Positions 21,133-31,682 of a stretch of DNA of 64,000 bases are shown here, in pieces. The notes under the pieces are model-generated. The model searched no databases. It worked only from the letters and a program-made list of their open reading frames with translations, and was not told the origin of the DNA. Position numbers and translations under genes: made by a program. Location of the stretch: assembly GCF_000219625.1 (NCBI RefSeq), contig NC_018216.1:3038001-3102000 (forward strand), given 5' to 3'. The number at the start of each line of letters is the position of its first letter. The first letter of the stretch is position 1. The DNA is from Zymoseptoria tritici IPO323 (taxonomy: Eukaryota > Ascomycota > Dothideomycetes > Mycosphaerellales > Mycosphaerellaceae).

Positions 21133-22830
21133 CTACCACAACTCCCACACCACCCCCGGCAAAACCTTCCTCATAATCCCCCAATGCCGCATCGCACTCT
21201 CCTGCTGCTGGCCCTCCCACATTCCCACCTCTCCCTCCTCCAACACCCCCTTTCCCTCCTCCCCCTTCGGAAACTCAATCTCCAACTCCTTCTTCGGCAG
21301 CATATACGCCTCCCTCGTCCGACTGCCCACAAAATCCCCTTTCACCGGTTTCCGAAACCGAATCTCCCCGGGACTATTCCGACAAAACACCACCATGTTT
21401 AAAAAATCTTCCTCTGTATCGTTGGCGTTGAGGTGGGACTTGGACTCGAGTGGGCTGTCGCGGTAGAGTTTACATTGGTGGGAGAAGGTTTTGGAGATGG
21501 CGTGGAGGACTAGACGGGTGAGGGGGAGGGAGAGGTCGCCGGCGTAGTTGAGGGCGATGACGCCGTTGGGTGTGAGGAGGGAGCGGAGGGAAGTGAGGAA
21601 GGAGGCGGTGAAGAGGGGAAGGGGTTCGGCGCCGCCGGTGAAGACGTCGTGGATTATGTAGTCGTATTTTTTCCTGTGGTCGGGTTGTGAGGAGGAGGTG
21701 TGGTGGACCCAGGAGACGGCGTCTTGGAGGATGGCAGTGTGGTTTGGTGGAAGGGCGAAGTACTTCGTTGCGAAAGCGTGCACGACGGGGTCGAGTTCGA
21801 CGATGGTGGTGTGGATGCCGTGGGTGATGAGAGCGGAAGGTGCGGTGCCGATTCCCAGGCCGATGACGAGGGCGGAAGCGGAGCGATCGGGGATGGGAGG
21901 GGCAGGGGACAGGTCGATGAGGCGCACGGATTCGAGGATGGAGAAGACGGCGTAGATGGATTCGGGGACTTGCCAGCCTTGGAGTTTGCGGGAGGGGGTG
22001 AGGAGCCATTCACCGCCGAGGAGGGAGTGGTCGGCGCGGAGGAGGCGGTATTGGTTTGTGGAGCTTTCGAGGACGGAGATGTAGCCTGTGTTGGACCAGG
22101 CGCGGTCGAGGAGGGTCCAGTTGTGGGCGCGGAGGTGGGTGTTGATGGTGGATGGCGAGAGGTGGGGGTTGTGGTAGGCTGCTAGAGCTGCTATGCTCAG
22201 TAGTGCGATGTACGTTGGGTATAGGAGTGAGTATGCCACTGAGACGATGAGCTGCATGGAGATAGGATCCAGAGAAGGGATGGTTGGTCGTAAAGAGGGT
22301 AAAGCCGCTGTGCTGAGAAACGTCTCTAGCATCCGGAAGGATACAGTTATCATGACAGCGCCAGCCAGGTACCCAAATGGCCGGTCGAGAAAAGTGCGAG
22401 CGCTCAACTTCTCCCATAGCTCCGCCAGGACATATGCAGAAGGTATCAAGATCGAGTGACAAGTAATGAGTCCATTGATGATCGGCCCTCTGACGATTCC
22501 CAGTTCGCCGCTATACCGAGAAATTGCATTTTGGACCACCGGCATGCAGGACATCCAGATCGCCACGAGTCTACCCACGCTATGCGGCGAGTTGGTCTTG
22601 TAGAAGAATCGCAAGAAGATTCCCGTGAGTATCGAGACCGTGATCATGGTGGCATGGTTGATCGAGGCTGGAATGGACCCGTAGACTGGCGCCAGAGTCA
22701 ACTGAGAGAGCGGCGATGTCGCTGCTGCGAGCAATAAGACCGCTGCAGCACGTAGCGAGAGCATTGCTTTCGACGGTGGTACAATTCCATCTGGCCGTGG
22801 CTGCTTCGTTCGATGCTTCTTCGGTGCCAT
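21133..22830 (-). CDS. Membrane-anchored spermidine synthase-like protein
   Basis: One exon of 565 residues. A basic N-terminus (MAPKKHRTKQPRPDG) is followed by about seven hydrophobic segments in the first ~235 residues. A soluble Rossmann-type domain then shows the SAM-binding motif VIGLGIGTAPSAL, an acidic strand end TIVELDPVV, and YDYIIHDVFTGGAEPLP, where the Asp-containing loop corresponds to the active-site region of spermidine/spermine synthases. Similar membrane-plus-SpeE fusions occur in fungi and bacteria and have not, to my knowledge, been assigned a reaction; they may not make polyamines. The C-terminal ~90 residues are a charged extension. The start ATG is supported by the basic leader and lack of upstream frame. 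Good confidence for the family, low for substrate. Confidence 0.8.
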   Translation of the reverse strand: MAPKKHRTKQPRPDGIVPPSKAMLSLRAAAVLLLAAATSPLSQLTLAPVYGSIPASINHATMITVSILTGIFLRFFYKTNSPHSVGRLVAIWMSCMPVVQNAISRYSGELGIVRGPIINGLITCHSILIPSAYVLAELWEKLSARTFLDRPFGYLAGAVMITVSFRMLETFLSTAALPSLRPTIPSLDPISMQLIVSVAYSLLYPTYIALLSIAALAAYHNPHLSPSTINTHLRAHNWTLLDRAWSNTGYISVLESSTNQYRLLRADHSLLGGEWLLTPSRKLQGWQVPESIYAVFSILESVRLIDLSPAPPIPDRSASALVIGLGIGTAPSALITHGIHTTIVELDPVVHAFATKYFALPPNHTAILQDAVSWVHHTSSSQPDHRKKYDYIIHDVFTGGAEPLPLFTASFLTSLRSLLTPNGVIALNYAGDLSLPLTRLVLHAISKTFSHQCKLYRDSPLESKSHLNANDTEEDFLNMVVFCRNSPGEIRFRKPVKGDFVGSRTREAYMLPKKELEIEFPKGEEGKGVLEEGEVGMWEGQQQESAMRHWGIMRKVLPGVVWELW

Positions 22831-23653
22831 GTTGGTGTCGTTGGAGGCTTTGCGCGAGGACGCAGTCTTTAAGCCTGAACAGCGTTAAACCGAGGCTGAT
22901 AGCAGGAAGAGAGTCTTGGATCATCCGAACGCACCGAACCGGGTGTGCTGTCCACCACTGTGTTCAGCATGGATAGACAGGAGTTGTTCCGAAGGCAATC
23001 AGGTCGATGCTCTATTCGAAACGGCTCATTTTGGCTGAGGAAACTGGAAGATCCATATCGTGTAAACTCCAGCAATCAGATAGGCCACCACTGCAACTCG
23101 ACAATATACGCCCTTCGACACAGAAGGGAAGGAGAAAGTTATGGCAAGGACGATGGTGTTGTTATGGTCGAGGTCAGGTTGCCTCGTCTCGAGCCGCGAA
23201 ATGCCAAGCCTGAAATGGTCAGCCAACATCAGACCGAACGAGCCTCGGAGTCCACTACACCAACGTCCAAACATCGATACCGGCGTGACGAGCATCCATC
23301 GACACAGTAGCGGCGTCGCGCAGAGCATTTCCAAGAGTCCTGGGAAGACGCACGAAGATAATCAAGGATGCCGTCCACGAGTCTGCGTGGCGAAAGAACG
23401 CACTTCGCTATCATGGCAATATTCTCCTGTCTACTGCGAGAAGCATCCATCAATGGGAGTCTGTCGTGTGTTCGAGGCTTGCAGTAATGACTGTTTCATT
23501 TTCCTTTTGCTATCTAACCTGAACCTCGAAAAGCATCCATTCGGACTTCATTTTGTCCGTTCCATACTCCAAAGGCCCAGCTGTTTCGTCGATATCTACA
23601 GAGCGGTCGCCACGGCCATCCATTCTCGCTCCATCATTGCAGCGCCAAGCTCT
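22831..23653. other. Intergenic region
   Basis: Between the start of the spermidine-synthase-like gene and the 3' end of the MFS gene, both on the minus strand. Open frames across 22869-23791 show no recognisable protein features. Confidence 0.4.
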
Positions 23654-25467
23654 TCACGCAGCAACCGCCTCAACTACCACGTCACCCGTCTGCCCAGGGC
23701 CAGTCTTCGCCGCGCCGCTATCAGCCGGCACAACATTCACTCCGTGATGCTCGTTCTCCTCCGCCACTTCCCTCGCATACTTGCTGTGTGAACGGAACCA
23801 CGAGCCATGCACGTAGAACACGAACACGGGAATGCACAGCAGAGCCGAGATTCCAGCCAGCAACAGCGATGGGACGACGAGCTGCCACTTTGTGCCGGTC
23901 TTGATGTTCGTGTACAGCGGCGTCGTGTAGATTGCAGCGAGACCGGCCAAAAAATCGCGGCAGAAGCCGTTGCCTCCTGTTGCCGAGGCGGAATACTTGC
24001 TGCCGTATGCGGCGATCATGTAGTCGATGGTGGCCATGTAGATGGCGCTGCGCGGCTGTTAGTTGATGTCACTGTATGAGTAGGTTGATGAACTTACAGG
24101 TTTGCGATTCCGATCAGAGCAGCGAAGATCAACACCACGATCCACGGGATTGGAGGACCGAGAGAGGAGAAGCCGAAGCCCAAGAGACCGATTGGCAGAA
24201 GCGGGACCAGGAAGAGGAGCCACCAGAGACGACGTTCGGGCTTGAAAGCAGTTGGGTTCTTCTTCAGCGCGGCTCCATCGCGGCGGTACCAGTACCAGTA
24301 GGAAGCAGAAGCCAGGGTGTAGCCGACGAGCAGCGCGATGAACGACAGGCCGATGTCGAGGATGGAGAAGTTCCATTGCTGAAGGACCATGCCGAAGGAG
24401 CTCAGACCGCTAAAGATGAGGGCATCGGCGAAACCGGAGAGGAGCGAGAGGAAGCCGACGATTGGCTCGGTGCAGAGCATATGGTATGGTCGCCACATGA
24501 GCGTGCAGGTCTTCTTGAAGGTCATGCGTTGCCAGAGAGAGCCGTGGACTTCGCGCGGACCGTAGATGTCAGGTTGAATGCCTGTTCACACGTTAGCATG
24601 GATGATCATGGAGTTGTAGAAGGACCAGGCATCGAAATACCATTTTCGCGACGTCTCTTTGCCTCGCGGTCAAGCAGAGCCTCCGGATTGGTCTCTGGAA
24701 CCATGAACAAGTGCATGAGCTGGACGATAGCACCGAAGATGAGCTGCACCCAGAAGATGTATCTCCACGGGAGGAACGCTTCGATGATGCCGCCACCAAT
24801 GGCTCCGACAACACTTCCAGCACAAGAGGAGAAGACGATGAAGGCCAGTGGGATCTGCTGGTCGGCTTTGTGGAACATGTCGGGAATCAGCGACAAGGTG
24901 ACCGAGCCTCCAGCGGAAGAAAGACCTCCGAGACAGCGAGCGACGATGACGGTGGCGACGTTGGGCGACAATGCAGCGGGGAGCTGCCAGATGTTGACGA
25001 GAAGAAGAGAGCCTTGGAGGACTGATTTGCGTCCGATCTCCTCGGACCAGGGAGCCCAGGCCTCGCATCCGAAAGCCTGCGATATGTCAGTACACACCAT
25101 ACGAGGACGAGAGAACGATACTCACGTAGGTGACCAGGAACAACAACTGTCCGAGCATAGCACGGCTTCTCGGAACGTCGAACTCCTCCATCATGCCAGT
25201 GACCGAGTTGGCATACACGGAAGCGTTGAAGTTCATGCTGATCTGCACGAGGAAGATCACCGTGAGGATCGTCCACTTCTTCGACTTCGTGAAGCCGTGC
25301 GCGAGGAGCTTTGCGGCGCCCTCATCTTCGACGGTGAGAATCTTCTTCCCACCAGCGCTTCCACGTGCGCTGAGCTCTTCTAGCTCGACGACTTTGGAGG
25401 CAGCGTCAGAGTCGTCCGTAGGAGCGACCGGAGAGCTGCGGCGAAAGGGTCGCAAGATGGACCGCAT
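23654..25467 (-). CDS. MFS transporter, DHA1 type
   Basis: Four exons on the minus strand: 25467-25126, 25076-24641, 24581-24098, 24047-23654, giving 551 residues. The introns are 49-59 nt with good donors (GTGAGT, GTATTT, GTAAGT) and branch sites GCTAAC and ACTAAC in the last two. The protein has a hydrophilic N-terminus, about twelve membrane segments and the DHA1-style loop WAPWSEEIGRKSVLQ after helix 2, then ARCLGGLSSAGGSVT. The pattern matches fungal drug:H+ antiporters close to polyamine or multidrug exporters (Tpo/Flr types). It should sit in the plasma membrane and export small compounds. The neighbouring spermidine-synthase-like gene raises the idea of polyamine export, but both families are broad. 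Substrate unknown. Confidence 0.88.
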
Positions 25468-27149
25468 CTTGACCTGGTTCCGGTGGAATAGTCAGCAGAG
25501 GGCACAAGCGGTGAGAATGGGTTGACTGCCCGTACCTCTGGTGAGTGCTGATATCAACGGCAAGTCGTCGATGTCTGTTTGAGCGTTGGGAGTCTTCAAA
25601 GTCCAAGGAGTGGACGCGATTCGAGAAGTTGAGTGAAGATAAGAGAAGTCCTGGATCTCTGGGGAAGGCGTGCCGGACGGTTCTTATATGTGAGCTGAAA
25701 ATTTTCTCTTTCGCCATAATACTGGGACTGTCTGTGTGCTGGATCACAAAATTGTTGGATTGCTGGAACGGTACCAAAGAAGCCCGGTTCCTACGGTCTA
25801 TATATATATATATACATCGCCGCCGGGTTGCTGGACCATATCTTGACGCAAAAGGCGAACCCATTGAGGGTCCTGAATCCACCAGAGAAGCAGTGACCGG
25901 GTTGGGTATCGCTCTGCTTGTGGAATGAGTGTATTGGTACCGAGTCACATATCGCCGAGCTGAACTCTATCTGCCTTGTATGGCTTGACAAGAGCCATAC
26001 AAGCCGGACATCGCTGGTCTCTGTCCACGACCAACCGATGCGAGAATGTGCCATATGCGAAGCGGTAGCCAGACCGAAAGGAATGAACGGATGTCCGCAC
26101 AGCTCGAGGTCGTACCAGGCCCTGTGAGGTTTTCTTCGGCCTCCTTCCTCCGTGATTCCGCTCAAACTGCACCGCATGTGTCTGACTTTGTGGGCGTGGA
26201 CTGTGCAATGTGCGTCAGGGAACGGAAATACAGTTCGAGGAAGATGTACGTCTTCGGGAGGAATGAAAGCAACGGAAAAACTTTCGTCCTTCGAGCTCAT
26301 ACGATACCAATCGAGCTACTGGAGTCCGAGCTGAGTGGTGCGGTTTGAGCGGAGCCATAGAGGTTTGACCACCAAGAAGTGATACGAAGATGGGTCCGTC
26401 GAGCTGTTAGGCATCGCGAGATTTCAGCGTTTGTCCAATCCGCCGGACTCTTCTCCGAAGACTGCGATTGGGTTGATCACTCTCTTGGGCGAGAGCCTCA
26501 AAGGTGTAACAGCGGACTGCCAGATTTCCCGGTCGACGTTGGCTCGGCGTCAACATCAACCAAGTATATATCCTCGCCCATGGGAATGACGAGCCCACCC
26601 GAGGACACTCCACAAAGTAACCCACGGAAGCTCATATAGCGCCTGAGCGGGCATGTCGTCACATACGACTTGCTTGACCATGTGTAGGTGGTTTGGCCCT
26701 GCAGTGTCCGGTACTTTCGATTGCAGGCACTACCGCAAGGTCGGATGGCTACGTGCTTCTTCGAAATTGTTTCTTTGAGAGTCTTCCGGCACGTCCTGGC
26801 CCCCACAGCACAAGAAAGGGAGATATGCATATTGATGAAGTATTTAAAGTGTTGAAGAGCGGTCAAGAACGAAAGTCGAGTGGTTGCAAACATCGCTTAG
26901 TCAGGTATTTACTGCCTCAGGCCGCAAATAACATCCCTTTCTATCACAATTGGAGACGGAAATTCTCACAAGTTCAACAACTACAACCAGTGATCAATCA
27001 CGGCACATGCTGGAAGTGTGGTTCCCTCAGGAAGGCAATATATTTGAGGGGTGTACAAGATGACGATAACTCCGGACCGCCTGCGCTCCGTCGATTGAGT
27101 TTGCCAACTGCGCTCAAAGTCCCGCTTTGAAAACCTGCTCTGCCATTCC
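25468..27149. other. Intergenic region with TA microsatellite
   Basis: About 1.7 kb without a supported gene. A (TA)n tract sits at about 25799-25814. Open frames up to 180 codons on the minus strand lack domains and look random. The 5' part holds the MFS promoter; the rest precedes the 3' end of the small secreted protein gene. Confidence 0.35.
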
Positions 27150-27856
27150 TCACTTGCCCTGCAATGGAGGTCCAGAAACGCCACCAGCATTGCCAGCTCC
27201 GGATCCAGTGTTGCCTCCGGAGGAGCCGCCGCCGAACCCAGAACTGGAAGAGTCAGTACAGCCATGAGCATGAGGACAGTGATCTCCTGCGGCTTACAGC
27301 ATTTCCATGCCCTCATTGGCCATGTTTTGACTGGACGGCGTTAGTTTGATTGAATTGGCGAGGAGAAGAGTTCTGCCTTACGCGGCACTCGCTCCCTGCT
27401 GGGCTGCGTTCATACTGGAAAATGTCAGTACTTCGACATCAAAACTCCTGGCAGGGAAGCTCTTACACTTGATTGGCACCAGGAACGTTGTTGCTAAAGC
27501 CAAGTCAGCGGCAAGATGTTGACGAGAGAGTTCCGCTCATCACTTACGCGGCGCCTGCCATCTCGGAAACCCTGTCACTAAGAAGAGTGTGAACATGGCA
27601 ATCATCAACATACTCGTGGAAGGACATTTTCAACTTACAGTGGACCGCCGCTGCCGCCGGTGCTCTGTCCGCCACCAGTGCTCTGTCCGCCTCCAAGTTG
27701 CGATGTTCCCAAGCCCGAGCCCGATGCAGCGCCAGCTGTACCACCACCTGGAGATCCGGCGAAATTTGGCACTCCGCCCTGAGGCATGGCGAGAGGTGCA
27801 GCAGTGGCCATACCGAAGGCGGCGAGGAGGAGGGTTTTCTGGAAAAGACCGTACAT
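27150..27856 (-). CDS. Small secreted Gly-rich protein built from mini-exons
   Basis: Six exons on the minus strand: 27856-27639, 27577-27548, 27493-27467, 27414-27382, 27330-27298, 27243-27150, giving 144 residues. Residues 1-20 are a signal peptide (MYGLFQKTLLLAAFGMATAA) followed by PLAMPQ. The mature part is Gly/Ser/Gln-rich, then short segments DRVSEMAGAA, NNVPGANQV, MNAAQQGASAA and QNMANEGMEML, each on its own exon of 27-33 nt, then a Gly/Ser-rich tail ending LQGK. All five introns (51-61 nt) are in phase 2 with GTAAG donors and YAG acceptors, so any internal exon can be skipped without a frame change. No cysteine is present. The signal peptide is nearly the same as in the genes at 28595-29588 and 30343-30809. 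Function unknown; a wall or surface protein is possible. Confidence 0.8.
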
Positions 27857-27951
27857 TTTGGTTGATTGAAGGAGCGTTGATATGACCGTTGCTTGAAGGA
27901 GTGTGTCGTTTGATGGTGGATTGTCGAGGAACTGGGGCGAAGTTCTGCCTC

Positions 27952-27971
27952 TTTATGTCTACTCCATCGCA
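27952..27971 (-). promoter_or_regulatory. Shared promoter element, copy 1
   Basis: On the minus strand this reads TGCGATGGAGTAGACATAAA, 96-115 bp before the start codon. Near-identical 20-mers precede the two paralogous genes. The CATAAA end may act as the TATA box. Two CACGTG boxes lie just upstream at 27976-27981 and 27987-27992. Confidence 0.6.
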
Positions 27972-27975
27972 ATAG

Positions 27976-27992
27976 CACGTGTTTTGCACGTG
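27976..27992. promoter_or_regulatory. Pair of CACGTG boxes
   Basis: Two palindromic E-box/G-box hexamers lie 5 bp apart, upstream of the shared promoter element. Such boxes bind bHLH regulators in fungi. The other two paralogs do not show this pair at the same place. Confidence 0.4.
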
Positions 27993-28594
27993 TTCCAAGA
28001 TTGCAAAGGCAGCCCCCAGCCCCGGAAAGCATACGAATCCTCAAACGAATGATCAAGGGAAAGCTCGTCATTCAAGCTGTCTTCAAGTTGCAAGCTCCAC
28101 GATCTTCTTCCACAGGAGAAGATCTCCATGGCCATCGGCGTGGTTTGGTCACCCATTATCCTTGCGGAAGGGGCGCAAACGTGTCGGAGGAGTCTCCGGA
28201 AACGTTACGGGGTCGAGGACCCTGCACCTCGAGGTCCGGCCCCATGGTGACAGGTCAGGTCGAAAGACCCCACGATGATGCGTTGCTGGCGAGAAGCGAC
28301 GCTCACCGCAGGGATGGAACAAATTTCGAGACGATTGTGTAACAAGTTGAACGTTGGAGTGTGCTTGAAAGTTGAAACAAACTTCATTCGTTCTCACTGA
28401 GTCAGGACGCCGACTCCTAGGATACAGGTTCCAACCAGCCAACACATGGAAAACGACAATATTATCCCCACTCACACGTTTCCCGCCCTTGTTCCAGCAT
28501 ACCATTAAAACTCCACATGAAATCACCGCTGCCGGCGCGATGCGTTGCAATACGCAACGAGAGCGACACGTCGCCACCGCCGCTCATGCTATCC
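27993..28594. other. Intergenic region between secreted-protein genes
   Basis: Spacer between the promoter of the 27 kb gene and the 3' end of the 28.6 kb gene. Open frames here lack recognisable features. Confidence 0.4.
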
Positions 28595-29588
28595 TTACTG
28601 CTCGGAAGGAGGCTTGCCGTAACCGCCAGGCATGGTCCTGCAAAGACGTCAGTATGGTTTGTCTCGTGAGTATGGCACAAGATGCTTACGTAGGAGGGAT
28701 TCCGGATCCTTCTTTGCCGCCCTGGATTTGAGGAGGCAGGCCAGGGGTGTCAGCGTTATGGCCCTTCGGATATGCGTAGCTCGGCAGACCCCCGTTGCCG
28801 CCTTGAGGGTTGGGAGGGAATGGGAAGCTTGGTATATCCCCCTGGCCGCCTTGAATTTGAGGAGGCAGGCCAGGAGTGTCAGCGTTATGGCCCTTCGGAT
28901 ATGCGTAGCTCGGCAGACCCCCGTTGCCGCCTTGAGGGTTGGGAGGGAATGGGAAGCTTGGTATATCCCCCTGGCCGCCTTGAATTTGAGGAGGCAGGCC
29001 AGGAGTGTCAGCGTTATGGCCCTTCGGATATGCGTAGCTCGGCACACCCCCGTTGCCGGTCACGTCTTCAGGCTTCGGAATCTGGCCCTCCGGCATTGGT
29101 GTCGTATCGCCTCCAGTAGAGCCTCCGTTCTGAGGCATGCCGTTCTCAGGCTTCGGCTTCTCGTCACCCTTTGGAGATGGGGTGCTGTCGCCTCCCTCAA
29201 CCTCGGGACCAAGGCCCGAGATGTCCTTTGGGGCTCCAGAGTTCGTGTCGGGCTTGAAGGTTTGGGTCTCTGGAGTGTTGTAGCCCTTCGGAATCGGACT
29301 GTTGGGCTGCAAATCAAGCGGTTCGGGTTTGTCGCCTCCCTCAACCTCAGGACCAAGGCCCGAGACGTCCTTTGGGGCACCAGAGTTCATGTCTGTCGAC
29401 GGCATCCACGACGTCGTACCGCTGTTGTCCTTGCCGCCCGCAGACCCGCCGTTCTGAGCTTTGGGAGCGACCGAGCCAGTGCCAGGGATGCCTCCGTAGC
29501 CGGTGGGGCCATCAGGAAGCGCAAGAGGAGCGGCAGTGGCCATGCCAAGGGCCGCCAATATGATGGCTTTCTGCATAAGAGAATGCAT
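28595..29588 (-). CDS. Secreted Pro/Gly-rich repeat protein
   Basis: Two exons, 29588-28690 and 28637-28595, joined by a 52-nt phase-2 intron (GTAAGC...TTGCAG), give 313 residues. The signal peptide MHSLMQKAIILAALGMATAA precedes PLALPDG. The mature part has two copies of NSGAPKD(V/I)SGLGPEVEGGD and then 2.6 copies of a 43-residue unit, PSYAYPKGHNADTPGLPPQI plus a QGDIPSFPFPPNPQGG block, encoded by 129-bp direct repeats. The end reads TMPGGYGKPPSEQ. The composition (Pro, Gly, Asp, no Cys) fits an extended cell-wall or matrix protein. It is the middle of three co-oriented paralogs with matching signal peptides and promoter element; outside that the mature sequences share only Gly-rich bias. Confidence 0.8.
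28721..29052 (-). repeat. 129-bp tandem repeat in coding sequence
   Basis: Units start at 129-bp spacing (for example TTGAATTTGA at 28851 and 28980), two full copies plus a partial third. Copies are almost identical at nucleotide level, so the expansion is recent or kept uniform by conversion. Each unit encodes 43 residues, keeping frame. Confidence 0.85.
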
Positions 29589-29695
29589 TGTGAAGGGAGC
29601 GAAAGAAAGGTACGATAAAGGGAGTGTGGAAGGGGGATCAAGGCAGTGTTGAGTCGTTGAAGAGAAGATGGACCCAATGGCCGGAATCCAGTGCT

Positions 29696-29715
29696 TTTAT
29701 GTCTGATGCATCGCA
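29696..29715 (-). promoter_or_regulatory. Shared promoter element, copy 2
   Basis: On the minus strand this reads TGCGATGCATCAGACATAAA, 108-127 bp before the start codon of the repeat protein gene. It differs from the other two copies only in the middle bases. Confidence 0.6.
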
Positions 29716-30342
29716 TCTGGCGCTCGGTCCGAACTTCTTCTGCTCAGACCTCTCAAGTCACCGGAACAGTGACGACAGACGCGTCAACTCCTCACTGACC
29801 ATAACGTACTCATTCACGCCAAGGACGCTCGGTGTCGCCATGTTCCAGGAGCTACGTGGTAAAGGTAGCCTCATTGCGCAACAATCCTTGCGATCCGGTG
29901 ATGTGTCATTTTCGATGACGGAAGAAGAAGAGGCACGTCCACGGACCACAACGAGTACAGCAGGACGAAGCTTTCCACGTTGAGCGCCGAACATATGAAC
30001 CAACAGTTCATGATGGTGATTCATGCCAGAAGAGCCTCGGTGAGCCTTGTAGAATCAACAGTCCGAGAGGGGAAGCAACAATCCAGAACATGGCAACCCT
30101 GTGTACAAAGAAATTTGAGGCGAACTCGTCCTCGATGAGGCTGCACAAAATGCCGGGTACTGGGAACGATCTGATGTTTCAGAAGCTATACTAATGTAAA
30201 AGCAGGTCACAACAATTGCAACGATCTTGCGCCAATCCGGCGTGCACGTCAATCCACCGTGCGCCTGGAAGTCCACCGCAACAACCTTATCCAAAACGAG
30301 AGAGTGCGCGTTGCCGCGTTGCCAATGCCACATGTGCTGACT
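29716..30342. other. Intergenic region
   Basis: Spacer between the second and third secreted-protein genes. No coding signal is seen beyond chance frames. Confidence 0.4.
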
Positions 30343-30809
30343 TTACATGCTGCTATCACCGCTACCGCCACCGCTGCAAGGAAGGAGTCAGCACGATCGA
30401 CATGGTGCGAACATTGAAGATCTTACGAAGAGCTTCCTCCGCTTCCACCGCTTCCGCCACTTCCACCGCTTCCGCCACCTCCTAGTGCTTTGGTTCTGTA
30501 GTGTGTCAGGATTGTAACAATCGCACGTTGGCGGCAAAGCTCTTACGCCTGCTGCAAGCCCGCATTTGCAAATTGCATTCCAGCCTGCGTCCCGAGCTGG
30601 GCAAAGTCCGGGCCAGGAAAGCTAGAGCACGAGTTAGCCACGAGCTTGTCGTTTCATTTCCTGTTGGTCACGTACCCGCCTCCACCACCGGATGACGATC
30701 CACCACTCATGCCGGATCCAGAAGAGCTACCCTGGGGCAAGGCAAGCGGGGCAGCAGTAGCCATGCCCAAGGCAGCGAGGATGATCGCTTTCTGGAAGAA
30801 GGATTGCAT
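30343..30809 (-). CDS. Small secreted Gly/Ser-rich protein
   Basis: Four exons, 30809-30676, 30621-30547, 30495-30427, 30373-30343, give 102 residues. I chose the ATG at 30809 because it starts the signal peptide MQSFFQKAIILAALGMATAA; the frame is open further upstream to 30941 but that extension would bury the signal. The mature chain is Ser/Gly-rich, then a helical FPGPDFAQLGTQAGMQFANA segment, then (GGS)n and a DSSM end. All three introns (51-54 nt) are phase 2 with GTACGT or GTAAGA donors, as in the 27 kb gene. No cysteines. Paralog of the genes at 27150-27856 and 28595-29588 by signal peptide and exon phase. Role unknown. Confidence 0.78.
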
Positions 30810-30961
30810 CTTGATGGTGATGAAGTCGAAGTTTTGAAAATGGGATGGTTCCAAGGAGTGTATCGAACGGAATGTTGTGTGAAGCGTGGGGAAGAAGTCG
30901 CTGAACTGTTGTGGTGGTGTAGATGAAGGATGAGAAGACACAATGGGAGAAACGTCCTCTT

Positions 30962-30981
30962 TTTATGTCTGTTCCATCGCA
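30962..30981 (-). promoter_or_regulatory. Shared promoter element, copy 3
   Basis: On the minus strand this reads TGCGATGGAACAGACATAAA, 153-172 bp before the start codon. With copies 1 and 2 the consensus is TGCGATGSANNAGACATAAA. Confidence 0.6.
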
Positions 30982-31682
30982 ACATACAGCATCGCGTTTG
31001 GGCATAAAACGCTGATCACACTCCCACTGTCGCCTGTATACTTACGTCGTGTAGACATTACATCCCTCGCCATATATGATATCGCAGTCAATCGAGTCGT
31101 ACACTGGTCAATTCTGCGACAGCTCTAAGAGCAGGCGCTGTGGGAGAAGCTCTCGATATCGTCGCATAGCGAGTCCTTGCAAGTGAATGAATCGCGAACT
31201 TGAGGAGTTGTAGAGAAGGACAAGAGTGCCGAGTACCCCGACACGCACTAGCCGTGGACTAGCGTACTAGCTTGAACATTTAGAGATGCCGGGAATGTCC
31301 TTGTGAATCGCTTCCAAATGCCCATCAGTATGAAATGTGTCAGCCAAAGCTCGACCGATGTGGAATTTTGAAACAAACTCAGCTGAAGTTGCAGGCGCCA
31401 TGACAAGCCGATCGTCAATGGGGAACTGGGGATGGGGAAGTTTCCAGGATGACATTAAACGATTACTTCTTCATGATTCAGCATTCTCAAAGGCCTAGAT
31501 TTTCGTCAAGAGCCGCGCAGCTACCAGGCGCCGCAATGTGGGGATATCAACATCTCATTTCAGCTCCCTGTCTTTCTGCTGAATCGATCACGGTGCACCG
31601 GCTTCCAATGCGATGGTCTGCGCCGACCAATCACTTCCTGTGCAGTATGCAAGAACCATGGACAGGGGAATTATATCGGGCC
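30982..31682. other. Intergenic region
   Basis: Spacer before the 3' end of the kinesin gene. CTAGC-rich sequence near 31246-31272 is palindromic in part, but no gene is supported. Confidence 0.4.

Noticed and set aside
25799..25814. TATA box for an unseen gene
   Set aside because: It is a plain TA microsatellite without a coding region at fitting distance on either strand.
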